The notes below the pieces were generated by a model. That model saw only the letters and a program-made list of their open reading frames with translations, was not told where the DNA came from and searched no databases. Positions 57,040 to 64,000 of a stretch of 64,000 nucleotides of DNA are shown piece after piece. Numbering within the stretch: the stretch's first letter is position 1; every line of letters begins with the position of its first letter. The stretch spans positions 426,154-490,153 of the forward strand of contig NZ_JACHIN010000003.1 of assembly GCF_014203235.1 (NCBI RefSeq), read 5' to 3'. The stretch comes from Nonomuraea endophytica (GTDB lineage: Bacteria > Actinomycetota > Actinomycetes > Streptosporangiales > Streptosporangiaceae). The position numbers and the translations under genes are program-made.

Positions 57040-57426
57040 ATGAGCACATCTGAGCGGACCGAGGCGGCCGTGGGCCGTTGGCATGAGGTCGTGAACGGCG
57101 GAGACCTCGACGGCGTGCGCGCGGTCGTGGCCGACCCCGTCGTGGTCAACGGGCCCAAGGGGTCGGGGCCCATCACGCCCGGCGACTTCGCCGACTGGAT
57201 CGTGCGGTCGGGGGTCGAGCTGCGTCCCCGCTCGTGGCATCCGATCAGCGAGCGGGTCGTGGTCGTCGAGCAGGACGCCCGCTGGCCGCAGGACGACGGG
57301 TCGAGCAGGGTCGCGACCGTGTTCCGGGCCAGCGGCGACCGGGTCTCGGCCGCGCTGCGCTTTCCCGAACTGCGGGCGGCGCTCGAGTTCGCCCGCCTGT
57401 ACGCCGATCTGGCCGCGACCGAATGA
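57040..57426 (+). CDS. SnoaL/NTF2-like protein
   Basis: A 128-residue protein with the cone-shaped NTF2-like fold: an N-terminal helix (AVGRWHEVVNGGDLDGVRAV), VADPVVVNGPKG, and C-terminal strands (RVVVVEQDARWP, RVATVFRASGDRV). Members are small enzymes or ligand-binding proteins; no catalytic residue can be assigned here. It is the first gene of an operon with the MarR regulator, overlapping it by 4 bases (ATGA). Confidence 0.8.
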   Translation: MSTSERTEAAVGRWHEVVNGGDLDGVRAVVADPVVVNGPKGSGPITPGDFADWIVRSGVELRPRSWHPISERVVVVEQDARWPQDDGSSRVATVFRASGDRVSAALRFPELRAALEFARLYADLAATE

Positions 57427-57878
57427 GCGGGCCGGGACCCGGGCAGGCGCTGTTCCACTTCGTGCGCCACTGGTCGCGGCGGTGGAACGCGGGGGCCGAG
57501 CGCGGGCGTGACGTCATGGTGGCCGAGGCGGTCCACGCGCTGGCCGGGCGGCCGGAGATCACCGTCAACGAGGTCGCCGCCGAGCTGGGACTCGACCAAT
57601 CCGGCGCCTCCCGGCTGGTCGCCCAGGCCACCGAACGGGGCTACCTCGCCGTCACCGCCTCGGCCGCCGACGGGCGGCGCCGTACCGTCGAGCTGACCGG
57701 GGACGGACGGGAGCTGCTGCGCGACGCGCACGCCTGGCAGGAGGCGGTCTTCACCAGGCTCACCGAGGACTGGGCCCCGGAGGAGCGCGCGGACCTCCAC
57801 CACGCGATGCTCCGGCTGATGCGCAGCTCACCCGAGCTCACGGCGGGGCTCGCGGGCGAGAAAGTTACGCGGGCTTGA
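57423..57878 (+). CDS. MarR-family regulator
   Basis: A 151-residue winged-helix regulator: EITVNEVAAELGLDQSGASR then LVAQATERGYLAV is the DNA-binding part, with the wing AADGRRRTVELTGDGRELL. Flanking helices form the dimer. It is co-translated with the NTF2-like gene and probably represses its own operon and the divergent reductase through the 19-bp palindrome. Only no or few cysteines are visible, so a ligand rather than thiol oxidation is the likely trigger. Confidence 0.9.
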   Translation: MSGPGPGQALFHFVRHWSRRWNAGAERGRDVMVAEAVHALAGRPEITVNEVAAELGLDQSGASRLVAQATERGYLAVTASAADGRRRTVELTGDGRELLRDAHAWQEAVFTRLTEDWAPEERADLHHAMLRLMRSSPELTAGLAGEKVTRA

Positions 57879-57913
57879 TCTTGCCTAGAGGGCGGCCAGG
57901 CAACTGACAGGGC

Positions 57914-59134
57914 ATGACCCAAGGCCGACCCGCCGCCGCGCTGGCCCGGCTGGCGCTGCCCGCGCTGGTCGTCGGCGTGGCCTGCAGCCTCATCCTGCTG
58001 GTGGTCGACATCGCCGCCGAAGCCCTGCAGGAGGTGCTCTGGCATCACCTGCCCGCGGCACTCGGCCTGGACGGCGGCGCGCCCTGGTGGACGCTGGCGA
58101 TTCTCACGCTGACCGGACTGGCGGTCGGGCTCGTGGTGTGGAAGATCCCCACGGGCCCCGACCCGGCCACCGAGGGCCTGGTGGGCGAGCCGCTGCCGGT
58201 GGCCGTCGTTCCCGGCATGCTGCTGGCCACCGCACTCACCCTGGCGGGCGGCGTGAGCCTCGGGCCGGAGAACCCGATCACCGCCGCCAACATCGCCCTG
58301 GCCGTCGCGGTGGGCGTGCGCCTGCTTCCCGGCATCAAGGCGCCGGTCTGGCTGGGCCTGGCCGCGGCCGGGACGATCGGCGCGTTGTTCGGCACGCCCG
58401 TGGCCGCCGCGCTGATCCTGTCGGAGCTGGCGCTCGGCCCGAAGGACGTGCCGCTCTGGGACCGCCTGTTCGGCCCGCTGGTCGCGGCCGGCGCCGGGGC
58501 GATCACCACCGTCCTGATCGCCAGCCCGGTCTTCCAGCTTGGCCTGCCCGACTACTCCCTGCAGCCCTTCGACCTGCTCAGCGGCATGGTCATCGCGTGC
58601 GCCGCCGTTCTCGCCGGGCTGGCGGCCGTCTACGCCTTCCCGCACGTCCACCGCCTGTTCCACCTCATCCGCCACCCCGTGCCCCGGCTGACGCTGGCCG
58701 GCGTGGCCCTCGGCGTCGCCGGGATGATCGGCGGCCAGATCACCCTGTTCAAGGGCCTGGCGGAGATGAAGCAACTCGTCGCCGCCCCCTACGGCGCCGC
58801 CGCCCTGACCCTGATCATCCTGGTGAAGCTCGCCGCCCTCCTCATCGCCGCCACCGCGGCCTTCATCGGCGGCCGGATCTTCCCCGCGGTCTTCATCGGC
58901 GTCGCCATCGGCCTGCTCGCCTCCGCGCTGGTTCCCGGCGTGTCACCGTCGCTGTCCATCGCCTGCGGCGTGCTCGGCGTCACCCTCGCCGTGACCCAGC
59001 AGGGCTGGCTGAGCCTGTTCATGGCCGCGACCGTCGTCACCGACCTCGACCTGATCCCCGTGCTCTGCCTGGCCCTGCTGCCCGCGTGGCTGCTGGTCAC
59101 CGGACGCCCTCAGATGATCATCGAAGAGAAGTGA
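57914..59134 (+). CDS. ClC-family ion channel/transporter
   Basis: A 406-residue membrane protein of the ClC chloride channel family. The selectivity motifs are [10 protein letters not shown], matching G(K/R)EGP-type filters in altered form, and [15 protein letters not shown], matching GGxFxP. About ten or more hydrophobic helices are present, and there is no CBS domain. The usual GSGIP motif is not obvious, so ion selectivity may differ from classical members. The last 17 bp overlap the convergent epoxide hydrolase gene. Confidence 0.85.
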   Translation: MTQGRPAAALARLALPALVVGVACSLILLVVDIAAEALQEVLWHHLPAALGLDGGAPWWTLAILTLTGLAVGLVVWKIPTGPDPATEGLVGEPLPVAVVPGMLLATALTLAGGVSLGPENPITAANIALAVAVGVRLLPGIKAPVWLGLAAAGTIGALFGTPVAAALILSELALGPKDVPLWDRLFGPLVAAGAGAITTVLIASPVFQLGLPDYSLQPFDLLSGMVIACAAVLAGLAAVYAFPHVHRLFHLIRHPVPRLTLAGVALGVAGMIGGQITLFKGLAEMKQLVAAPYGAAALTLIILVKLAALLIAATAAFIGGRIFPAVFIGVAIGLLASALVPGVSPSLSIACGVLGVTLAVTQQGWLSLFMAATVVTDLDLIPVLCLALLPAWLLVTGRPQMIIEEK

Positions 59135-60254
59135 AGAACGTGCGCAGGTCGTCGACCAGCAGCTCCGGCCGCTCCATCGACAGGAAGTGGCCGCCCTCGC
59201 CCAGCTCCGTCCAGCGCACGACGTTGTGGTCGCGCTCGGCCCACGGCCGGATCGTCACGTCGTGGGCCGTGACCAGCACCCCGGTCGGCACCTTGCCGCG
59301 CTCGGGCGCCTCGCCCCATTCGACGGCCGAGATCTCCTCGTAGTAGATCTGCGCCGCCGACCCCGCCGTGCCGGTCAGCCAGTAGATCGACACGTCGGTC
59401 AGCATGCTGTCGCGGTCGATGCTCTCCTCCGGCAGACCCTCCTCCGGGATCGTGAGCTCCTTGAACTTCTCCATGATCCAGGCGAGCTGGCCGACCGGCG
59501 AGTCGTTGAGGCCGTAGGCCACGGTCTGCGGGCGCTTGGAGTTGCACTGCAGGTAGCCGTCGTTGAAGTTCTCCATGCGGTCCCACCGGCCCCGCTCGAC
59601 CTCCGACAGCTCGTCCATCTCGCCCTCGGCGCCGACCGGGAAGGTGATCATGCCGTTCATGTGCACGCCGATCACGTGCCCGGGATCCTGCCTGCCGATC
59701 GCCGGGGCCACCCAGGAGCCGGCGTCGTAGCCGTGCGCGCCGTAGCGGTCGTAGCCGAGCTCGGCCATGAGCCGCACGAACAAGCTCGCCATCCTGGCCG
59801 CGTTCATGCCCGGCCCGGCCAGCGGCGTCGAGAACCCGAAGCCCGGCAGCGACGGGATCACCAGGTGGAAGGCGGCCGACGGGTCGCCGCCGTGGGCGCG
59901 CGGGTCCGACAGCGGGCCGATGACGTCGAGGAAGTCGGTCACCGCGCCCGGCCAGCCGTGCAGCAGGAGCAGCGGCGTCGCGTCCGGCTCGGGGGAGCGG
60001 ACGTGCAGGGAGTGGACGTTCTGCCCGTCGATCGTGGTGAGGAACTGCGGGTGCTCGTTGATCGCCGCCTCGTGCGCGCGCCAGTCATAGCCGGTACGCC
60101 AGTGGCCGGCCAGCTCCCGCAGGTAATCCACCGGCACCCCCCGGCTCCAGCCGACGCCCGGCAGCTCGTCCGGCCAGCGGGTCGCGGCCAGGCGAGCGGC
60201 CAGGTCGTCGAGCTGCGCCTGCGGGATCTCGATGCGGAAGGGACGGATGCTCAT
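59118..60254 (-). CDS. Epoxide hydrolase (alpha/beta fold, EHN domain)
   Basis: A 378-residue hydrolase of the microsomal epoxide hydrolase type. The N-terminal EHN region ([20 protein letters not shown]) wraps the core. HGWPG (99-103) forms the oxyanion hole and the nucleophile is Asp177 in [12 protein letters not shown]. The catalytic His is in [13 protein letters not shown] and the cap Tyr residues lie around 230-290. The ATG at 60254 has GAGAGGA eight bases before it. It converts epoxides to diols in the cytoplasm. Confidence 0.92.
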   Translation of the reverse strand: MSIRPFRIEIPQAQLDDLAARLAATRWPDELPGVGWSRGVPVDYLRELAGHWRTGYDWRAHEAAINEHPQFLTTIDGQNVHSLHVRSPEPDATPLLLLHGWPGAVTDFLDVIGPLSDPRAHGGDPSAAFHLVIPSLPGFGFSTPLAGPGMNAARMASLFVRLMAELGYDRYGAHGYDAGSWVAPAIGRQDPGHVIGVHMNGMITFPVGAEGEMDELSEVERGRWDRMENFNDGYLQCNSKRPQTVAYGLNDSPVGQLAWIMEKFKELTIPEEGLPEESIDRDSMLTDVSIYWLTGTAGSAAQIYYEEISAVEWGEAPERGKVPTGVLVTAHDVTIRPWAERDHNVVRWTELGEGGHFLSMERPELLVDDLRTFFTSLR

Positions 60255-60349
60255 CGCGGTTCCTCTCGTTCGGTCGTTCACCCCTTGGGCGCAAGACGCG
60301 CTCTAGCATCCGCTATATCCGATGTAGCGTGATCGATGCGGCCCCGGCC

Positions 60350-61249
60350 TCACTGGCTGACGGACAGCACCGCCTTGCCGGGGACGTTCCTGCCGAGCAG
60401 GGCGGCCGCCGCCGCGCCGTACTCCTGCCACGTGCCGCGCCAGCCGACCTCGGGCGAGAGCCGTCCGGCGGCGACGAACCCGAGCAGCGTCGCCAGATCC
60501 GGCCCCACCTCGCGCACGTCGCCGAAGGTGCTCATGGTCTTGGCCGCCCCGACGAAGAACAGCGAGTAGGGCTCGAACACGGCGGGCTCACCGGAGGCCC
60601 AGCCGATGTTCTGCACGCTCCCGCCCGCCGCGAGCAGCTGCCAGGCCGCGACGAGCTGCGGCCCGCCCACGTTGTCGAGGATCAGGTCCACCGGCCGGTC
60701 GATGCCGTCCAGGCCGATCACGACCTCGTCCGCGTCGAGCCCCTCCGCTCGGGCGGCCGAGCCGACCGAGGCGATCACGTGCGCCCCGCCCAATCTGGCC
60801 AGTTGTACGGCATAGCGGCCCACCCCTCCCGCCGCCCCGGTGACCAGCACCCGGCGGCCCAGGATGTCGCGCGTGCGCAGGGTGCGCAGCGCGGTGAGGC
60901 CGGCCATCGGCAGCGCGGCAGCGTCGGCCGGATCCACCCCGGCGGGCACCTCGGCCACCGCGGTGGTCTCCACGGCCATCCGCTGCGCCCAGGCCCCGGC
61001 CCCGAAGGCGGCGACCCGGGTCCCGGCGGCGGGCCCGGAACCGTCGGCGGCAGGGTGCAGCACGACCCCCGCCGCGTCGTAGCCGTGCACGGTGCCCGGC
61101 GGGCGGCTGCCGGCGAAGGTCACCTCGCCGCGGTTGAGCGAGATGTGGCTCACCTCCAGAACGAGCTGGCCGGCCGTGGGGCGCGGCTCAGGGGCCTCGG
61201 CGAGGCGGAGTGAACCGGGCGCGTCCGGGGCGACGACAAGGGCGAGCAT
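60350..61249 (-). CDS. Zinc-free quinone oxidoreductase-like MDR enzyme
   Basis: A 299-residue NADPH-dependent quinone or enone reductase. The cofactor motif is VLVTGAAGGVGRYAVQLARL; catalytic zinc ligands are missing. ISLNRGEVTFAGSRPPGTVHG and the closing GKAVLSV are typical. ATG at 61249 has AGGAGG four bases upstream. It is divergent from a TetR gene, with two operator-like dyads between, so quinone or electrophile induction is likely. Confidence 0.9.
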   Translation of the reverse strand: MLALVVAPDAPGSLRLAEAPEPRPTAGQLVLEVSHISLNRGEVTFAGSRPPGTVHGYDAAGVVLHPAADGSGPAAGTRVAAFGAGAWAQRMAVETTAVAEVPAGVDPADAAALPMAGLTALRTLRTRDILGRRVLVTGAAGGVGRYAVQLARLGGAHVIASVGSAARAEGLDADEVVIGLDGIDRPVDLILDNVGGPQLVAAWQLLAAGGSVQNIGWASGEPAVFEPYSLFFVGAAKTMSTFGDVREVGPDLATLLGFVAAGRLSPEVGWRGTWQEYGAAAAALLGRNVPGKAVLSVSQ

Positions 61250-61265
61250 GAGACCTCCTAGAATA

Positions 61266-61305
61266 CGGACTGACAGTCCGCAAATATAAGCGGACCGATG
61301 GTCCG
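61266..61305. promoter_or_regulatory. Two CGGAC/GTCCG operators
   Basis: CGGACTG-A-CAGTCCG (61266-61280) and CGGACC-GAT-GGTCCG (61291-61305) are two 15-bp dyads with centres 25 bp apart, in the 76-bp gap between the reductase and TetR starts. They share the half-site CGGAC and are on nearly opposite helix faces. The adjacent TetR protein is the expected ligand. Confidence 0.75.
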
Positions 61306-61325
61306 ATTGCCAGAGGGGTGCCCGA

Positions 61326-61859
61326 GTGGAACGCGCAGACGCCGCCCGCAACCGGCAGGCCGTGCTCAGGGCCACCGAGCAACTGCTCGCCGAGGGCGGC
61401 GGCGACCACGTCTCGCTCGACCGGGTGGCCGCGCTGGCCGGTGTCGGCAAGGGGACGGTCTTCCGCCGCTTCGGCAACCGGGCGGGACTGCTGCAGGCCC
61501 TGCTGGAGGAACGCTCACGCGAACTGCGCGAGGCCGTGGTGACCGGCCCGCCGCCCCTGGGCCCGGGGGCGGCCGCCCGGGAACGGCTGCTCGCCTTCCT
61601 CGGCGGGCTGTGCGCGATCGCGGAGGGCAACGCCGTCCTGCTGTCGGCGCACGAGCAGGCCTGCGCCGACGACAAATACACCGACCCCAGCTACCGCTTC
61701 TGGCACGCCCACCTGACCTCCCTGCTGGACGGCGCGGGCACCGACCCCGGCTTCCTCGCCCACGGCCTGCTCGCCCTCTTCGACGGCGCGCTGATCCGGC
61801 ACGTGGGACCGGGCCGCTTCACCGACTCCGTCAAGGAGTACGCCGCCACCCTGATCTAG
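61326..61859 (+). CDS. TetR-family repressor
   Basis: A 177-residue TetR regulator: RQAVLRATEQLLAEGGGDHV then LDRVAALAGVGKGTVFRRFG forms the DNA-binding domain, with a short ligand-binding domain. GTG at 61326 has GAGGGG about 8 bases upstream. It probably represses the divergent quinone reductase and itself through the two CGGAC dyads. Confidence 0.9.
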   Translation: MERADAARNRQAVLRATEQLLAEGGGDHVSLDRVAALAGVGKGTVFRRFGNRAGLLQALLEERSRELREAVVTGPPPLGPGAAARERLLAFLGGLCAIAEGNAVLLSAHEQACADDKYTDPSYRFWHAHLTSLLDGAGTDPGFLAHGLLALFDGALIRHVGPGRFTDSVKEYAATLI

Positions 61860-61920
61860 GCCGCAAGGGTGCAGCAGGCTGTAGTGACGGCGCTCCGGCC
61901 TGGCCAGGAGACTGGGCGGC

Positions 61921-63027
61921 ATGCGCGAACGATGGACCGCGGTGTGGCGCGGGCTTCGATATCTGCTGGTCAACCTGGTCTGCGGCCTCGCCACCCTGCC
62001 GCTGCTGCCGTTCGCGGCGCTCCCGGCGGCGGCGCCGGGGCTACGGCGGTGGGCGGCCTGGAACCGGCGGCGGGCCGCGGCCCTGCTCGGGGTTCCCGCT
62101 CCGGCCACGGGCCCGGGGCGGTGGTGGGGCGTGGAGTTCGCGCTCACCGGGGCGGTCATCGGGTTCGCCGCGTTCCTCGCCGCCGGCCGGGTCGTGGCGG
62201 CGCCGGTCTGGTGGCTGTATCCGGCGGACCGGCCGCTCGTGCTGCTGGCGCCGGTGGACGGGTGGGGTCCCGCGCTCGGGTTCGGCGCCGTGGCGCTGGT
62301 GCTCCTGGTCGCGGGCGCGCCGCCGGTGGCCCGCGGGCACGCCCGCCGGACCCTGGCCGGGCCCGCCGACCTGGACCGGCTCACCGACCGGCTCACCGAG
62401 CGGGTCGCGGAGCTGGGGGAGAGCCGCGCCGCCGTACTGGACGCCCATGGGGCCGAACTGCGCCGCATCGAACGCGACCTGCACGACGGCACCCAGGCCC
62501 GGCTGGTCGCGCTGGCCATCAGGCTCGGCGTCGCCAGGGAGGCGCTGGGCGACCGCGGACCGGTCGCCGACCTGCTGCGGGAGGCACACGAGGGCGCTGA
62601 GGACGCCATGGTGGAGCTGCGCGAGGTGATCCGCACCATGTACCCGCCGATCCTGGCCGACCGTGGGCTCGGCGGCGCGCTCGCGGCGCTCGGCGCACGG
62701 TGCGACGTCCCGGTCGAGCTGCGCCTCGACGGCACCGGCGAACTGCCTGCCGCGCTGGAGGCGGCGGCGTACTTCATCGTGGCCGAGGCCCTCACCAACG
62801 TCGCCAAGCACAGCCGCGCGAGCCAGGCCACCGTCCGGGTCGAGCGCGCGGGCGGCGTCCTGCTCGTCGAGGTCGCCGACGACGGCGTGGGCGGCGTGGA
62901 CGAGACGCGCGGCACCGGCGTCGTCGGCATCCGCCGCCGCGCCGCCGCCCTCGACGGCGCGCTCCGGGTGAGCAGCCCGCACGGCGGCCCGACGCGCCTG
63001 GTGGTGGAGCTGCCGTGCGCGTCGTGA
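61921..63027 (+). CDS. NarL-type sensor histidine kinase
   Basis: A 368-residue membrane-bound kinase. The N terminus has three to four hydrophobic segments (YLLVNLVCGLATLPLLPFAA, EFALTGAVIGFAAFLAAG, FGAVALVLLVAG) and no large extracellular sensor. The HisKA_3 dimer/phosphoacceptor region is ERDLHDGTQARLV with His188, and the ATPase domain shows EALTNVAKHSRAS and VADDGVGG. It phosphorylates the response regulator encoded by the next gene, which overlaps by 13 bp. The signal is unknown. Confidence 0.92.
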   Translation: MRERWTAVWRGLRYLLVNLVCGLATLPLLPFAALPAAAPGLRRWAAWNRRRAAALLGVPAPATGPGRWWGVEFALTGAVIGFAAFLAAGRVVAAPVWWLYPADRPLVLLAPVDGWGPALGFGAVALVLLVAGAPPVARGHARRTLAGPADLDRLTDRLTERVAELGESRAAVLDAHGAELRRIERDLHDGTQARLVALAIRLGVAREALGDRGPVADLLREAHEGAEDAMVELREVIRTMYPPILADRGLGGALAALGARCDVPVELRLDGTGELPAALEAAAYFIVAEALTNVAKHSRASQATVRVERAGGVLLVEVADDGVGGVDETRGTGVVGIRRRAAALDGALRVSSPHGGPTRLVVELPCAS

Positions 63028-63659
63028 TCGCCGAGGACAACGTCCTGCTGTCGTCCGGGGTTGAGCTCCTGCTGGCCGCCAAGGGCATCGAGGTGCCCGA
63101 GGTCGCCGCCGACGGGCCCGGGTTCGTCGCCGCCGTGCGGCGCCATCGCCCCGACGTGACCATCGTGGACGTACGGCTGCCGCCCACCTTCCGCGACGAG
63201 GGCATCAGGGCGGCGCTGGAAGCCCGGCGGGCCAGCCCCGGCCTGCCGATCCTGGTGCTGTCGCAGTACGTCGAGCGCGTCTACGCCCGCGAACTGCTCG
63301 CCGACGGCGGCGGCGCGGTCGGCTACCTGCTCAAGGACCGAGTGGCCCGGGTGAGCGAGTTCGTCGCCGCGCTGCGCACGGTGGCCGCGGGCGGCACCGT
63401 CATGGACCCGGAGGTCGTCGCCCAGCTCATGTCCGGCCGCGAACGCCGCATCGACGCCCTCACCGCCCGCGAGCGCGAGGTCCTCACGCTCATGGCGCAG
63501 GGCCGTGACAACACCGACATCGGCGCCCGGCTCACGATCACCGGCAGCGCCGTGCACAAGCACATCGGCAACATCTTCACCAAGCTCGGCCTGCCGCCCG
63601 AGGAGGGCGGCCACCGCCGGGTGCTCGCCGTCCTTGCCTTTCTCGGCAGCGAGCGCTGA
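63015..63659 (+). CDS. NarL/LuxR-type response regulator
   Basis: A 214-residue regulator. The receiver domain starts RVVIAEDNVLLSSGVELLLA, with the acceptor Asp52 in IVDVRLPP and Lys in YLLKDRV. The C-terminal LuxR helix-turn-helix is LTAREREVLTLMAQGRDNTD then IGARLTITGSAVHKHIGNIF. GTG at 63015 is preferred for the family N terminus; GTG at 63024 is possible. It acts with the overlapping sensor kinase, and the serine hydrolase gene 26 bp downstream could be in the same operon. Confidence 0.92.
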   Translation: MRVVIAEDNVLLSSGVELLLAAKGIEVPEVAADGPGFVAAVRRHRPDVTIVDVRLPPTFRDEGIRAALEARRASPGLPILVLSQYVERVYARELLADGGGAVGYLLKDRVARVSEFVAALRTVAAGGTVMDPEVVAQLMSGRERRIDALTAREREVLTLMAQGRDNTDIGARLTITGSAVHKHIGNIFTKLGLPPEEGGHRRVLAVLAFLGSER

Positions 63660-63685
63660 ACCCACCCCACCGAAGGAGCTCTCCC

Positions 63686-64000
63686 TTGCGTGTCCTCGCG
63701 CACTTCACCGCGGCCGCACTCGCCGCCGCGACCCTCCTGTCCACCGCCCCGGCCGGCGCCGCCGCCGCTGCCACCGGTGACATCCACGCCGAGCTGCGGC
63801 GTCATCTGCGCGACGCGGTCGCCGACGGCTCGCTCGCCGTCCTGGCCGAGGTGCGGGCCGCGGGCCGTACGCACAGGCTGGCCGAGGGCAGGATCCGGTA
63901 CGGCGCGCCGCACCCGGCCCAGGCGGCGGGCAGGTTCAGGATCGGCAGCCTGACCAAGGCGTTCACCGCCACCGTCGTCCTGCAACTAGCGGCCGAGGGC
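63686..64000 (+). CDS. Start of a secreted beta-lactamase-fold serine hydrolase (3' end outside window)
   Basis: A frame opens at TTG 63686, eight bases after AAGGAG, and runs to the window edge (105 residues). It begins with a signal peptide (RVLAHFTAAALAAATLLSTA, cleavage near PAGA). The last part reads FRIGSLTKAFTATVVLQLAA, in which SLTK is the S-x-x-K nucleophile motif of class C beta-lactamases and D-Ala-D-Ala carboxypeptidases. It is probably a cell-wall peptidase or esterase. The missing part should contain the Tyr-x-Asn motif. Its place after a two-component pair suggests regulation by it. Confidence 0.82.
   Translation, partial: MRVLAHFTAAALAAATLLSTAPAGAAAAATGDIHAELRRHLRDAVADGSLAVLAEVRAAGRTHRLAEGRIRYGAPHPAQAAGRFRIGSLTKAFTATVVLQLAAEG

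Overview
The window is about 70% G+C, with many GTG (and some TTG) starts, frequent 4-base ATGA/GTGA gene overlaps, an IdeR/DtxR-type iron box, a snapalysin-type secreted protease and many one-gene regulators. This is typical of a filamentous actinomycete; a Streptosporangiaceae-like (Nonomuraea-type) genome is my inference, not something the sequence proves. I see no tRNA, rRNA, CRISPR array, transposase or phage gene.

Layout. 0-8 kb: tail of a repeat-rich protein, a minimal Ser/Thr kinase, a C-rich 39-bp minisatellite, an MFS exporter divergent from its ArsR-like regulator, a P-loop protein, an SmtB-type metal sensor, a LysR regulator and a TPR protein. 8-14.8 kb: coupled alpha-L-fucosidase/M81 peptidase genes, a UDP-glucose dehydrogenase, and a tryptophan dioxygenase-kynurenine monooxygenase pair divergent from an Lrp regulator. 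14.8-20.8 kb: an iron-box-controlled siderophore uptake operon without an ATPase gene, a DUF6745 gene pair and a relic of a second siderophore-binding protein. 20.8-32.6 kb: a membrane acyltransferase and a sugar locus (GH4 glycosidase, DeoR regulator, PfkB kinase, ABC importer, secreted PIG-L deacetylase with a CBM9-like module), then a secreted tripeptidyl-peptidase-like hydrolase. 32.9-34.5 kb: a secreted PQQ-type sugar dehydrogenase.

34.5-43.7 kb is the most interesting part. It holds two copies, in opposite orientation, of the module subtilase -> ECF sigma factor -> small conserved protein. Between them is a matrix-metalloproteinase-like gene with a cysteine switch and a seven-repeat beta-propeller. 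Divergent from the second module is an 863-residue TPR-CHAT (caspase-fold) protease. A two-block motif, (T/C)GTATCA-N16-CTCCGTA, lies in front of the first subtilase, the metalloprotease and the second sigma gene, and I found it nowhere else in the window. It looks like the promoter of the resident ECF sigma factor(s). All these proteases lack visible signal peptides. The set resembles a cytoplasmic proteolytic cascade tied to sigma-factor control, and in its parts list recalls TPR-CHAT/Csx30/CASP-sigma of type III-E CRISPR, but no CRISPR component is present.

43.7-51 kb: alpha/beta hydrolases, snapalysin, an acyltransferase, a methanethiol-oxidase (SELENBP) gene coupled to a membrane protein, and a short region dense in GTTGACG half-sites. 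51-54 kb: an EF-G paralogue preceded by a leader ORF and followed by a strong terminator. 54-62 kb: self-regulated detoxification and transport genes (TetR/SDR, paired SMR exporters, MarR with an NTF2-like gene and a reductase, TetR with a quinone reductase, a ClC channel, an epoxide hydrolase), most with clear dyad operators. 62-64 kb: a NarL-type two-component pair and the start of a secreted serine hydrolase cut off by the window edge.
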